Shown: positions 1 through 9,704 of the stretch, in pieces
Layout: each line of letters opens with the position of its first letter
Numbering within the stretch: the stretch's first letter is position 1
Assembly: GCA_022826205.1 (NCBI GenBank)
Contig: JAJDVJ010000143.1
Coordinates: 1 to 54,797, forward strand
Length of the DNA: 54,797 nt
Direction of reading: 5' to 3'
Source: Silicimonas sp.
GTDB lineage: Bacteria; Pseudomonadota; Alphaproteobacteria; Rhodobacterales; Rhodobacteraceae
Notes under the pieces: model-generated
The model's input: only the letters and a program-made list of their open reading frames with translations
Database searches by the model: none
Told to the model about the DNA's origin: nothing
Position numbers and translations under genes: made by a program

Positions 1-137
1 TCACGACACGGTGGCCGGGCTGTTTTGGGATGCCCGCATGGTGCCCGCCTGTGGACAGGAATGTGGAAAACCCGGATCCCGCTCCCCGCAAACCGCCGAA
101 AAAGGACTGAATCCGGGATTGCCCCGAAACATGGATG

Positions 138-1046
138 CTTGTAAGTCAGTTGCTCCGCGAGTCTCCCCCACTGCTGTTCGGCGATCGACCGTGCCAGCGT
201 CGGATTGCGCATCATGTTCGAGACCTGGAGGTCCTCGATGGCGATCCGGTTGCGGCTCTTCACGATCGATGCCGAAATCCTGTGGAGCGCGTTGCGCTCC
301 CGCATCCTCGTCCGCTCCCACTCCCGGCGAAGCGCGTTGACCTTCTTCCGGCGGGACGCCGACCCCTTCCTCGCCCGCGACACGGCGCGCTGCGCCCGCC
401 TGAGCGGTCGGCGGTCGATGCGGACGGCGGGCACCGTCTCGCCCGTCGAGAGGATGGCGCGGTCCTTGACGCCCAGATCGATGCCCACGGGTTCGGACGG
501 CCTGGCGTCAGGCACTTCCCCCTCCACGGCGAACTGGACCACGACCCGGAGCGGCGTCCTGACCACTCGCGCCTGTAGTATCCTGCCGTCCGGCACGGAC
601 GGCAGGCGGAACCGGCCCACGCCCTTGAGCCACAGCGAGCCGTCGCGGATCACGGGGTCGGGGATGTCGAAGGACCGGATGCCGCGACTGCGGCCCTTGA
701 AACGCGGAAAGCCGGGCTTCCCCCCTGCCTTTGCGCGGCGGAAGAACGCTTGGAAGGCGCGGTCGATGCGGCGCAGGACGGAGCGTTGCGGTCCGACATT
801 GAATTGCCGGAAGTCCCCGTCATCGCCGCGAATGACGGTGAGGGACTTCATCTGGTCGAAGGCCGTGATGGAATTCCCGGTCTTCCTGTAGCAGTCGATG
901 CGCTCTTCGAGGGCGGCATTCCACAGGACGGTCTGTTGCCGCAGGAATGCGTCGAGCCGGCAATGCGTGGCCGCGTTGACGGATGCCGTGCAGGTCACTG
1001 TCCTGACGCGTCTGTTTTCGCCCGAAGCCCGTGCCTCGCGTGTCAT
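138..1046 (-). pseudogene. tnpB: TnpB (IS200/IS605-type RNA-guided nuclease), C-terminally truncated
   Basis: The minus-strand frame from an ATG at 1046 encodes a typical TnpB/OrfB N-terminal and central region: an Arg-rich start, a KAGGKPGFPRFKGRSR stretch, the RuvC-I motif GIDLGVKD (catalytic Asp) and the RuvC-II motif RIAIEDL (catalytic Glu), followed by QQWGRLAEQLTYK. Similarity ends at that Lys codon (138-140). The expected CxxC zinc finger and the RuvC-III DRDxNGA motif do not appear in any frame of the remaining 137 bases, although this frame stays open to the window edge. With one catalytic Asp missing, nuclease activity is unlikely. No tnpA lies beside it. The family assignment is firm; the cause of the truncation (deletion or rearrangement) is inferred. 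Confidence 0.8.
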
Positions 1047-1438
1047 GTGGTCGCTCCCGTGAAGGGTGTCTGGGGACAAGGCGCTGTCCGCGCGCTCCCG
1101 CACATTTCACAGACGGAACAAAACCGCAACATATTTCTGGCCGATGTTTTGTAACGTATATAAACCCCCAATAAATCGCCAGAAATGATGAAATTGGATC
1201 ACTCATCGCAGTGGCATGCGATGCCGCATCTTGCCGGTCCGAACGGGTCAGGCCACGACTGCGGCGAAGACAAATATTCCAAGGTCCGCACGCCAACCCC
1301 GGCCTAGGATGTGTTCGACGACATGGTCATCTTCATTGCAGAAGATTCTGGACTTTCATCTTTCGGCAAGGCGTTGCAGATTCATCGCAATTTGATAGAA
1401 TACAGGGCTTGCAAGCCAGTTCACGCGAGGATTGAGAC
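1047..1438. other. Gene-free gap between tnpB and cfa
   Basis: No convincing coding frame lies in these 392 bases. The part next to tnpB (about 1105-1200) is clearly AT-richer than its surroundings and may hold the 5' end and promoter of the TnpB element. The part next to cfa carries the promoter listed separately. I found no terminal inverted repeat or subterminal hairpin that I could defend. Confidence 0.5.
1374..1401 (+). promoter_or_regulatory. Predicted sigma-70-type promoter of cfa
   Basis: TTGCAG (1374-1379) and TAGAAT (1396-1401) are separated by 16 bases. Each matches the -35/-10 consensus in most positions, and the pair lies about 40 bases upstream of the cfa start. A GAGG lies just before the ATG. 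This is a motif match only. Confidence 0.45.
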
Positions 1439-2668
1439 ATGTGGACAAGGGCTCTCGACATTGCACTTGGGAAGGTCGTCCAGATCGGCCTGCTGACGGT
1501 CGAATTGCCGGGTGGGAAGGTACTCACGTTCGGCGACGGTAAAGGACCGCAGGCACACGTGTCCCTAACGGACAGCGCAACTGTCCGGCATTTGGTGATC
1601 AACCCGGAACTTGCAGTCGGCGAAAGCTACATGAACGGAACGCTCGTCATCGAAAATGATGACCTCCACGGCTTTCTCGAACTGATCCTCCGCAACCTCG
1701 ACAACCCGCATCGGGCCTGGTGGCAGCGCGCGCAGCTGAAACTTCGCACGACTCTCAGACGGTTCATGCAGCACAATGCAGCCCGCATTTCAGTCAGGAA
1801 CGTCGCACATCACTACGACCTGTCGGGCGAGCTCTACGAGCTTTTTCTGGATGCGGACCGGCAGTATTCCTGCGCCTATTTCCGGTCGCCTGACGACACG
1901 CTTGAAGCCGCGCAGGAGCAAAAGAAGGCCCACATCGCTCAGAAACTGAGAATCGAGCCGGGCATGCGCGTGCTCGACATCGGCTGCGGCTGGGGCGGAA
2001 TGGGCCTCACTCTGGCGCGGAATCATGGTGCCCAGGTACTCGGCATCACGCTATCCAAGGAGCAGCTGGCGGTTGCGCAGGAGCGTGCGCGGTCCGAAGG
2101 CCTGGAACACCAGGTCGAGTTCCGAATGGCCGACTACCGCGAGCTTTCGGGACAATTCGACCGGATCGTGTCCGTCGGCATGTTCGAGCATGTGGGGCTG
2201 CCGTATTTTGACGCCTATTTCCGTTCCGTGCGCAATCTCCTGACCCCCGACGGGGTGGCGCTCATCCATTCGATCGGGAATTCGGAAGCGCCCTGCGGAA
2301 CCAACCCGTGGATCGCCAAGTACATCTTTCCCGGCGGCTACGTGCCGAGTCTCTCGGAAATCGCTGCCTCGGTCGAGCGCCAGAATCTGTGGATAGCGGA
2401 CATCGAATCCCTCAGGCTCCACTATGCCTATACGCTTCGGCACTGGTTCGACCGGTTCGTCGCGAACGCCGACAAGGTGATCGAGCTTTACGACGAGAGA
2501 TTCGTGAGGATGTGGAAATTCTACCTCGTCGCCTGCGAGCAGACGTTCCGACTCCGGCGTCAGGGCGTGTTCCAGTTCCAAATATCACGTGAGGTCGATG
2601 CGGTTCCCATAACGCGTGACTACCTTTACCCCGGAACTGCGGACGCGGAGCTGCGGGCTGCCGAGTAG
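1439..2668 (+). CDS. cfa: Cyclopropane-fatty-acyl-phospholipid synthase family methyltransferase
   Basis: The 409-residue product matches the CFA synthase family in length and layout. The N-terminal lipid-binding part is followed by the signature HYDLSGELYELFLDADRQYS, the SAM-binding glycine motif VLDIGCGWGGMG near residues 178-189, and a C-terminal half with FPGGYVPS and RLHYAYTLRHWFDRF. The family transfers a methylene group from S-adenosylmethionine to the cis double bond of membrane phospholipid acyl chains, modifying the membrane under stress. The ATG at 1439 has a GAGG upstream and its own predicted promoter. The gene is monocistronic and convergent with the next gene, only 47 bases away. 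Rhodobacterales often carry several paralogues, so the exact lipid substrate is not certain. Confidence 0.88.
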   Translation: MWTRALDIALGKVVQIGLLTVELPGGKVLTFGDGKGPQAHVSLTDSATVRHLVINPELAVGESYMNGTLVIENDDLHGFLELILRNLDNPHRAWWQRAQLKLRTTLRRFMQHNAARISVRNVAHHYDLSGELYELFLDADRQYSCAYFRSPDDTLEAAQEQKKAHIAQKLRIEPGMRVLDIGCGWGGMGLTLARNHGAQVLGITLSKEQLAVAQERARSEGLEHQVEFRMADYRELSGQFDRIVSVGMFEHVGLPYFDAYFRSVRNLLTPDGVALIHSIGNSEAPCGTNPWIAKYIFPGGYVPSLSEIAASVERQNLWIADIESLRLHYAYTLRHWFDRFVANADKVIELYDERFVRMWKFYLVACEQTFRLRRQGVFQFQISREVDAVPITRDYLYPGTADAELRAAE

Positions 2669-2715
2669 ACGAGACCCGTCAACGCAGTGCGCACAATCCA
2701 GAACTTGAGCCGCTG

Positions 2716-4794
2716 CTATCGCCGTCCTTCCCAGAACCAAGTGCCGATCATCAGAAGCGAGGCGAGAAGCAGCATGGTCCATGCCGGCAGTAATGGCGAC
2801 ACGCGGATGTCCGCCGTCAGGTATGCCTCACGGGGCGTGATTCCGATCCATCCACGTCCCGACGCGACCTGACCTTGCCGGACCCGGCGAATATCCGGCA
2901 CACCATCGGCAACCTTGTGCACGCCTCCGCGCGTATCTGCCACCGGACCCGCCAAGAGCGCATCGCTCGCTATCGTGGCCGCGAACTCTTTCAGCGCAGC
3001 CGGTCCTAGTGCCGCGACACTCTCCCGGTCACCCTCCCTCAGCCGGTAGAGCCCCTCTCCCGGTGCCTGCCAGGTCAGCGTGTAGCGGCCGGGCGCGATT
3101 TCTTCCAATGGCAGCAGGATGACTTCACCATCCGGCCCGATGACCTCGACGTCTCCGATCTCGTCACGGATCGTCCGTCGCGTAATCGTCATGGTCAGTC
3201 CTTCCGAGATCGCGGTCAGCGCTTCTTCTTCCAGGTCGGGCTCCTTCATCATCCAGTGCGCCAATCGTCTGAGCAGTTCCAGCTGCGGACCACCTCCCTC
3301 GAATCCCCGCGACCAGAGCCAGGCGTGGTCTGACGCGAGGAGCGCAACGCGCCCCTCTCCGACCCGGTCGATCACCAGTAGCGGTGCGTCGTTCAAGCCT
3401 TCCATGAGTGTGTGACCGTCGCCTTTGGCAGCAACGTCGATTTGCCGCAGCCAACGGCCCCAGGACTGTTCGGCACGGGTTGCCGCATCCTTGACTGGAT
3501 CCAGACCTTCGGTCACCGGGTGGCGCTGACCAATACGTGTTACCCTTGGCAAGTAGGCGAATTCGTGCACCAGTCCGCTAGGTGTGGCCGGGAGAATCTC
3601 GGCAAGCGGCGAATGGTAGATTGATTCGGCCGTCGCAAAGTCCGGACCCGCGGCGACCAAGAGCGCACCTCCACCCTCGACATGCCGCCTGATGCTGTCG
3701 AGATAGACCGCCGGCATGATGCCGCGCAGCTTGTAGCGGTCGAAGATGATCAGGTCGAATTCGCCGACCTTGTCCAGAAAAAGCTCTCGCGTAGGGAAGG
3801 CGATCAGGCTGAGTTCGTTCACTGGAACCCCATCCTGCTTTTCGGGCGGGCGCAGGATGGTGAAATGCACAAGATCCACCGAGGCATCGGCTTTCAGGAG
3901 GTTGCGCCAGGTTCGCTCGCCTGCATGTGGCTGGCCTGAGACCAGAAGGACCCTCAAGCGATCCCGTACGCCGTTGATCTGCACGACTGCCGCATTGTTG
4001 CGTGTGGTCAGTTCTCTCGGATGTTCGGGCATCGTGAACTGAATGACGTTCATGCCGCCGTGGCGGAGCGTCACCGAAAGCTCGACTTCCTGGCCGATCG
4101 GCACCCGGAACCGGTCTGGCGCTCCGCCATCCAGGGAGATGTCGATGTCGGCCGTCTTGGGAAGACTGGCCGGAACCGCTCCCTGATCCTCGACCTTAAG
4201 TGTCAAGGTGACCGGCTCGTCAATGATCGCAAATGCCGGTGCATTCCGAATCAGAAGGCGGCGATCCCAGTCATCGTCCTTCCCAGTCAACAGCAGGTGC
4301 ATCGGCGAGGGAAGATCCGGAAGGTGATCGATGTCATGCAACTGCCCGTCGCTCAAGAGAATCACACCCGCAATACGCGTGCGCGGCTCGCCTGCTATCG
4401 CGTCGGCGAGCGCCTTCATCAGGAGCGTGCCGCGATTGCCGTCGCTGTCTTTCACATGAAACATGCGAAGACCGACGTTGCCCAGGGCGGCGATTTCCTC
4501 CTCTACCCTCGCAATCGCTTCCGCAGTCTGGGCAGGGCGAATGTCGATGCCCTGGCTCGCGCTTTCGTCAACCACTAGAAGGACCAGGTCCGAAAGCGCT
4601 TCCCGCTCCTCAATCTGGGTCGACGGGTTTGCGACCGCCATCAGGAGCAGCGAAAGGGCAATCCCGCGGAGCCACCAACCAGAAAGGCCGCCGCGAACAG
4701 CAATCACGATCAATACCAGCGTAACCGCCGCCAGAGACCACAGCATTGCCCACGGAAGCAATGGCTCGAAAAAGATACTGCGGACGACTTGCAT
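2716..4794 (-). CDS. Membrane protein with VWA-like and glutamine-amidotransferase-like domains
   Basis: This 692-residue protein is the last gene of the MoxR-DUF58-DUF4159 operon. Two transmembrane helices lie at about residues 12-34 and 42-58, and a third is at the extreme C-terminus (LLPAWTMLLLASLLMIGTWF), so the bulk probably faces the periplasm. After the second helix, LVLLVVDESASQ resembles the start of a von Willebrand A fold, although the usual DxSxS metal site is altered to DESAS. The middle (LIIFDRYKLRGIMPAVYLDSI... GGALLVAAGPDF) resembles class-I amidotransferase-like folds found in this family; no catalytic Cys-His pair is evident. The biochemical role is unknown, and envelope homeostasis is inferred from the operon. 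It starts 101 bases after the DUF4159 gene. Confidence 0.7.
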   Translation of the reverse strand: MQVVRSIFFEPLLPWAMLWSLAAVTLVLIVIAVRGGLSGWWLRGIALSLLLMAVANPSTQIEEREALSDLVLLVVDESASQGIDIRPAQTAEAIARVEEEIAALGNVGLRMFHVKDSDGNRGTLLMKALADAIAGEPRTRIAGVILLSDGQLHDIDHLPDLPSPMHLLLTGKDDDWDRRLLIRNAPAFAIIDEPVTLTLKVEDQGAVPASLPKTADIDISLDGGAPDRFRVPIGQEVELSVTLRHGGMNVIQFTMPEHPRELTTRNNAAVVQINGVRDRLRVLLVSGQPHAGERTWRNLLKADASVDLVHFTILRPPEKQDGVPVNELSLIAFPTRELFLDKVGEFDLIIFDRYKLRGIMPAVYLDSIRRHVEGGGALLVAAGPDFATAESIYHSPLAEILPATPSGLVHEFAYLPRVTRIGQRHPVTEGLDPVKDAATRAEQSWGRWLRQIDVAAKGDGHTLMEGLNDAPLLVIDRVGEGRVALLASDHAWLWSRGFEGGGPQLELLRRLAHWMMKEPDLEEEALTAISEGLTMTITRRTIRDEIGDVEVIGPDGEVILLPLEEIAPGRYTLTWQAPGEGLYRLREGDRESVAALGPAALKEFAATIASDALLAGPVADTRGGVHKVADGVPDIRRVRQGQVASGRGWIGITPREAYLTADIRVSPLLPAWTMLLLASLLMIGTWFWEGRR

Positions 4795-4895
4795 TGGTCA
4801 GTCGAGTCCCAGAAGTTGGCCGAACTGCCTTGGCGGTAGCGTTGGCAATGCGGGCGGCGGATGGCATGCCATCGTGAGTGCCTTGCAAAAGTGAG

Positions 4896-7661
4896 TCATT
4901 GTCCCAGCCTGTCCAGCAGGGCTGGCACATGGACCTGGTCCGATTTGTAGTTCCCGGTCAGGACGTACATGATCAAGTTGACTCCGAAGCGATACGCGAT
5001 CTCGCGCTGCCGCTCGCCGGAGAAGCCACGGCCCACTGGGAACATGGGCCGTCCCTCCGTGTCCATGGCCCACGCCGCTGCCCAGTCATTCCCACCAATC
5101 AACACCGGCGTCACGTTGTCGTTGAGATTCCTGAACGGCATGCCTTCGGCCTGCAACGCATCGGCAGGTGCCGCCTCTACCCAGACGTCCCGGCTGGCAT
5201 ATCGACCCGGAAAATCTTGCAGGAGGTAAAAGGATCGAGTCAGCACATGGTCATGAGGAATTGGCTCTAGCGGCGGGACATCGAGTGACATCGCCAGTTG
5301 TCTGAGCTTGGACGCGTTCGAACCACCCGATCCGAATCCCGATGTCCCCGCATCCCGTGTGTCAAATTGGATTAGTCCGCCCGCCCTGAGGTACCGGTTG
5401 AGCTTCTCGTAGGCTTCGGCCGACGGGCGTGGCTGAGTGTCGGTCACTGGCCAATACAGGAACGGGAGGACCGAGAGTTCATCTGTCTCAAGATTCACGC
5501 CGACCGGCTCGCCGGGCTCGACCGAAGTTCTCTGGAACAGAATGTTCGAGAGCCCCTTCAACCCCGCAGCAGCTACCCGATCCACTTCCGCGTCACCGGT
5601 GATGACATATGCGAGCGCCACTTCCGACGCCGTCGCAACAAGCCGACCGAAGTCCTGTTGCTGTGCATGTGCGGGTGACGTGGGCCACAAAATCACCGCG
5701 ACAATCCCGCCAGCCACCGCGCCCACTCTTGGCATGCGGCCGGACTGCCAGAGCGTCGCCAGTACGTCGATCAGGAACACCAGGATTGTCAGGAAGAGCA
5801 ACGGGCCCTTCAGGGGAAGAGCTTGGGAATCCCCAAGTCCTTCAACCGGAACATCGACGGGCCAGACGGCTGCGGCCAACTGCTCCGAGTCGCCAAACGC
5901 GTTGAGTGCAATCCTGCCGCTTTCTCCGGAATAAATTCCAGGCGGCAAGTCAGGGCCTGGGCTCTCCGTCACCAGCCTCGCCCCGTCTACGCCAGCAATC
6001 GCCCCTGCCGCATCCACGTTGCCGAACCCGTCGAGACGTCGATCCAGCGTCCACACGGTGCCTTCCAGGTCCTTCGCAGCCGGCAACGTCTGCCGCGTGG
6101 AAACCGCCAGCCGTTCAAGCATCTGCACGAAGAGGCCGGACAGCGGCAGGTTCGACCAGTCCGCATTTGCAGTCACGTGGAACAGCACGACCTGTCCATT
6201 GCCGAGACGCTTGCGTGTGACGAGCGGTGTGCCATCTGCCAATGTGGCGATCGTCCGTTCGGCCATGTTTGGATCCGGCTGTGCCACCACCTGGCTTGAC
6301 ACCGTAACGTCATCGGGAACAGCAAGCCCAAAAAACGGGCTCGCCGACGAAAACGCCCTGAGTTGCTTGGGCTCGCCCCAACTCATTGCGCCGCCGACCC
6401 GGCGCCCTCCCGCACGCAGTCGCACCGGCAGCAGCACTTCCTCTGCCTCGCGCCCGATGTCGGACGCAGCCAGGCGCGGTCCGGCAAACCGCAGCAGCAG
6501 GCCACCATTGCGCACCCACTCCTCGACCGCGCTGCGTTCGCTACCTGCAAGGGAAGCCACGTCGGCCAAGACAATCACGTCCGGGTTGGCAAGTACAATG
6601 TCCTGAATGGTGCCGTGGATCAGGTCGGCGCTCGGGCGCAGCGCCTGTTCAAGGTAATGCGTCGGCGAAAGGAGCCGTGAGCCTTCCCGTTCCTCGCGCG
6701 CGGCAATGATCGCAATCTCGTGACGGCTGAGACTGTCATCCGTCAGGCTGACGGCACCGGCAGAACGGACTCCTTCGATCTCGAACCGCGTCAGCCTGTT
6801 CGTGAGTTCCGGCGGCAACGACAGAACGGCTTCGGCCTCGCGCTCACCCTCGAGGATTTCGACGTCGACACGTGCCAGTTGCCGCTCGATGCCGACAGGG
6901 TCAAGGCCATGCGCAACAACGGTCATAGCGCTTGCTCCAGTGCCTCGGCTTCTTGCAACCGGCACCCGGATCGTCCCGTCACCGATTTGTGCAGGCTTCA
7001 GCGCCAGCACCGGACGCCGGGACTCAAAGACGGACACTTGGCCGTGTGCCTGGAGTTCAACCAGTGCGGCGCTTCGCCAATCCTGCGCGATCCCGTCCGA
7101 GAGCCAGAAAGTATCGAAGCTGCCGTCGAGGGTGGAAAGCCAGGACAGCACCGCAGTGCCGTCCGGCATCCATGGCTCTGGCGCAATTCCCGGAAGTTCC
7201 GGCAGCCAGTTCCTTGCCGAACGGAAAGGCAAGACCGGATGCGACGGCAGGTCTGCCAGTGAGACAATGGCGGTCTCTCGGCCGGCCACTGCCGCATCGC
7301 CTAACAGACTCTCGACGTGTTCGTTCCGCATCGACCAATTCGGTGCATCCGCCCAGCTACCGTCGAACAGCAACAGCAGCGGTCCGTCGCGAGCCGTGTC
7401 CGTTCGAGGAGTCAGGACGGGGTCCGCAAACCCGATTATGGCAGCAGCTACTGCCAGCATCCGAAGCAGCAGAAGCCACCAAGGCGTCCGGTCGGTCTGC
7501 ACCTCGTCATCCGTGAGGCCAAGCAACAGGGCCACGCCGGGAAAGAGCCGCCGAACCGGTGCCGGTGGCACGGTACGAAGCAGAATCCAGAGAATCGGCA
7601 ACAGTAGCAGACCCAGGAGCAGCCATGGGCTGGCGAATGCCACGGGGCCAAGCGTCCACAT
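4896..7661 (-). CDS. DUF4159 protein with BatA-like N-terminal membrane domain
   Basis: I place the start at the ATG at 7661 (MWTLGPVAFASPWLLLGLLL), which has a GGAG about 9 bases upstream and fits the family. The frame runs further upstream but that part looks unlike any protein. The product is about 921 residues. It has a BatA-type N-terminus with a membrane helix, an Arg-rich stretch and a second helix; a long extracytoplasmic middle; a helix (LLFLTILVFLIDVLATLW); a second signal-like hydrophobic segment ending AHA; and a C-terminal DUF4159 domain of about 210 residues containing GLIQFDTRD and HVLTRSFYLL. It looks like a membrane protein fused to a secreted DUF4159 domain. Function is not established. 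It sits between the DUF58 gene and the amidotransferase-like gene, as in other alphaproteobacteria. Confidence 0.8.
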   Translation of the reverse strand: MWTLGPVAFASPWLLLGLLLLPILWILLRTVPPAPVRRLFPGVALLLGLTDDEVQTDRTPWWLLLLRMLAVAAAIIGFADPVLTPRTDTARDGPLLLLFDGSWADAPNWSMRNEHVESLLGDAAVAGRETAIVSLADLPSHPVLPFRSARNWLPELPGIAPEPWMPDGTAVLSWLSTLDGSFDTFWLSDGIAQDWRSAALVELQAHGQVSVFESRRPVLALKPAQIGDGTIRVPVARSRGTGASAMTVVAHGLDPVGIERQLARVDVEILEGEREAEAVLSLPPELTNRLTRFEIEGVRSAGAVSLTDDSLSRHEIAIIAAREEREGSRLLSPTHYLEQALRPSADLIHGTIQDIVLANPDVIVLADVASLAGSERSAVEEWVRNGGLLLRFAGPRLAASDIGREAEEVLLPVRLRAGGRRVGGAMSWGEPKQLRAFSSASPFFGLAVPDDVTVSSQVVAQPDPNMAERTIATLADGTPLVTRKRLGNGQVVLFHVTANADWSNLPLSGLFVQMLERLAVSTRQTLPAAKDLEGTVWTLDRRLDGFGNVDAAGAIAGVDGARLVTESPGPDLPPGIYSGESGRIALNAFGDSEQLAAAVWPVDVPVEGLGDSQALPLKGPLLFLTILVFLIDVLATLWQSGRMPRVGAVAGGIVAVILWPTSPAHAQQQDFGRLVATASEVALAYVITGDAEVDRVAAAGLKGLSNILFQRTSVEPGEPVGVNLETDELSVLPFLYWPVTDTQPRPSAEAYEKLNRYLRAGGLIQFDTRDAGTSGFGSGGSNASKLRQLAMSLDVPPLEPIPHDHVLTRSFYLLQDFPGRYASRDVWVEAAPADALQAEGMPFRNLNDNVTPVLIGGNDWAAAWAMDTEGRPMFPVGRGFSGERQREIAYRFGVNLIMYVLTGNYKSDQVHVPALLDRLGQ

Positions 7662-7737
7662 CACCCAAGACTCCAAGGCGCGACCTTGACGTAAGGCCAG
7701 ACTGCACTCGAAAACTCTTGCTGCCTGTAAATCACTG

Positions 7738-8637
7738 TCAATGCTCCCTGGCCAGCGCCATGTACAACCAAAGGAGGGCCGACGAGGCCGGCGATCCGGT
7801 GCGACAGACGTTAAATTGCCAGCCCGCCAGCCTTGCGAGCTCCCACAGCTCGGCCTTCCTGTCTGCCAGTCGCTCCAGATAGCGGTCGCGAAGCTCATCC
7901 GCCTTCAAGGTCTCGTGCGTGAGCGTTCCGCCCATTGATTCGAAGACCGTGCGTCCTTCGAACGGGAAAGCCTCCTCCTGTGGATCCAGAACCTGAAGGA
8001 GCACGCCTTCGATGGCACGATCGGCGGCACCGGTCACGGCGTGCCGAACGGGCTCAAGATCGCCCAGGAAATCCGAAAGCAGAACTGCACGCGTCCTGGC
8101 CGGCGCGTCTGCAAGCTCAGGCACGGGGTAGTCCGTGGCATCCTCCCCTTCGGCAATGGCGCTGTTCAGACGCATCAACTGGGCATGACCAGTCCGCGGC
8201 GGCAGGCCGGAATTGGCCAGGCCCACGCGCTCCCCGCCACGTATCAGCAGAATTGCAAGCGCCAACGTCAGCCTTCGCGCCAAGTCGACCTTGCTCGGCA
8301 ACGATCTCGACGACGCAAAATGCATGGACCGGCCCATGTCCAGCCAGATCATCACCGACTGGACGGCCTGCCACTCCTTCTCGCGCACGAACAGCGCGTC
8401 ATCGCTGCGCGCCGAACGCCGCCAGTCAATCATGCCAATTTCGTCACCTGCGCTGCTAGGACGGTACTGCCAGAATTCGTCACCTGTTCCGACTCGCCTG
8501 CGCCCGTGCTCACCGGGCATGACGCAGGCCGCAAGACGTTCCGCGGATGCCAGCAATGGCGGAAACGTCTCGGCAAGAGTCTCTGCCTCGCGGCGCAGTT
8601 GAGCAGCCGTGCTGGATGTCGCCTGCACCACGCTCAA
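7738..8637 (-). CDS. DUF58 domain-containing protein
   Basis: The 299-residue product carries the DUF58 hallmark at about residues 52-85: GDEFWQYRPSSAGDEIGMIDWRRSAR followed by DDALFVREKE. VIWLDMGRSMHF resembles the first strand of a VWA fold. DUF58 proteins almost always accompany MoxR AAA+ ATPases and are thought to be their clients or partners in envelope or metal-insertion processes; the molecular function is unknown. The start is a TTG at 8637 that overlaps the moxR stop codon (TTGA), implying translational coupling. Its stop is 76 bases before the DUF4159 start. Confidence 0.85.
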   Translation of the reverse strand: MSVVQATSSTAAQLRREAETLAETFPPLLASAERLAACVMPGEHGRRRVGTGDEFWQYRPSSAGDEIGMIDWRRSARSDDALFVREKEWQAVQSVMIWLDMGRSMHFASSRSLPSKVDLARRLTLALAILLIRGGERVGLANSGLPPRTGHAQLMRLNSAIAEGEDATDYPVPELADAPARTRAVLLSDFLGDLEPVRHAVTGAADRAIEGVLLQVLDPQEEAFPFEGRTVFESMGGTLTHETLKADELRDRYLERLADRKAELWELARLAGWQFNVCRTGSPASSALLWLYMALAREH

Positions 8638-9644
8638 GCCGCTTCCTCGATTCGGCCAACGTGACGGGATACGTCGTCGATGACTTCCTGCAACGTCAAG
8701 CCTTGGGCACGGGCAGCAAAACTGAGGGCCATGCGATGGGTGAGCACAGGTGTCGCAAGGGCCATCACGTCCTCTACGGACGGCGCGAGTCGTCCCTCGA
8801 GAAGTGCGCGAGCCCTCACAGTCAATGCAAGGGCCTGCGCAGCGCGTGGACCCGGTCCCCAGCTTACATGCTGCTGCACGATGTCCGGCGAGTCAGCCTC
8901 ATCCGGACGACAGCAACGCACCAGGTCAAGAATCGACTCCATCACGGACTCACCCACGGGCATCCTGCGCACGATCGTCTGCGCGGCAACAAGCTCTTCG
9001 GGAGTCAGGACCTGGGTTGACTGCTCTTCGTCTGCGCCCGTGGTCGCAAGCAGGATGTCGCGCTCGGTCTTGCGGTCGGGGTAAGGGACGTCAATCTGCA
9101 CGAGAAACCGGTCCAGTTGCGCCTCCGGAAGCGGGTAGGTTCCCTCCTGCTCGATCGGGTTCTGGGTTGCCAGCACATGAAACGGCGCAGGCAGTTCATG
9201 CTCCTCCCCCGCGACGGTCACCGACTTCTCCTGCATGGCCTGCAACAATGCGGACTGCGTCCTCGGGCTTGCCCGGTTTATCTCGTCGGCCATGAGCAAC
9301 TGGCAGAACACCGGACCCTTGATGAACTTGAAGATTCGACTGCCGTCAGCGCCGGTTTCCAGAACTTCCGACCCAAGAATGTCGGCAGGCATCAGGTCCG
9401 GCGTGAACTGGACCCGCTTGCCGTCCAGTCCCAAAACGGTCGAGAGCGTTTCGACAAGCCTTGTCTTGCCAAGCCCCGGCACGCCGACCAGAAGGCCATG
9501 CCCGCCGCAGAGAATCGCAGACAGCACGAGATCCACCACTCGCTCCTGCCCAATGAACCGCTTGGTGATGCTGGTCTTCACGTCTGCCAGCCGTTCGCAC
9601 AGTCCCTCGATCCCGGCCACCAGTTCAGATGATGCATCGGACAT
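8634..9644 (-). CDS. moxR: MoxR-family AAA+ ATPase
   Basis: The 336-residue chaperone-like AAA+ ATPase has Walker A GVPGLGKT (about residues 54-61), Walker B LLMADEINRASPRTQSAL, and a sensor region with ATQNPIEQEGTYPLPEAQLDRF, all standard for MoxR. The ATG at 9644 was chosen over an upstream in-frame start because GGGAGCG lies about 8 bases before it. MoxR proteins work with DUF58/VWA partners, here encoded immediately downstream with a 4-base overlap. It is divergent from the DUF1285 gene, with only 60 bases between the two starts, so both promoters must lie in that gap. Confidence 0.92.
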   Translation of the reverse strand: MSDASSELVAGIEGLCERLADVKTSITKRFIGQERVVDLVLSAILCGGHGLLVGVPGLGKTRLVETLSTVLGLDGKRVQFTPDLMPADILGSEVLETGADGSRIFKFIKGPVFCQLLMADEINRASPRTQSALLQAMQEKSVTVAGEEHELPAPFHVLATQNPIEQEGTYPLPEAQLDRFLVQIDVPYPDRKTERDILLATTGADEEQSTQVLTPEELVAAQTIVRRMPVGESVMESILDLVRCCRPDEADSPDIVQQHVSWGPGPRAAQALALTVRARALLEGRLAPSVEDVMALATPVLTHRMALSFAARAQGLTLQEVIDDVSRHVGRIEEAA

Positions 9645-9704
9645 GGCAATCGCTCCCTTTCGCACTATTATGCGCAGTAGAACGAACTATTGCTCCGGGC
9701 ACAA

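Noticed and set aside
205-891. Plus-strand ORFs over the left TnpB and long minus-strand ORFs over topA and other genes
   Set aside because: These are shadow frames of real genes, with high Arg/Pro/Ser content typical of GC-rich antisense frames.
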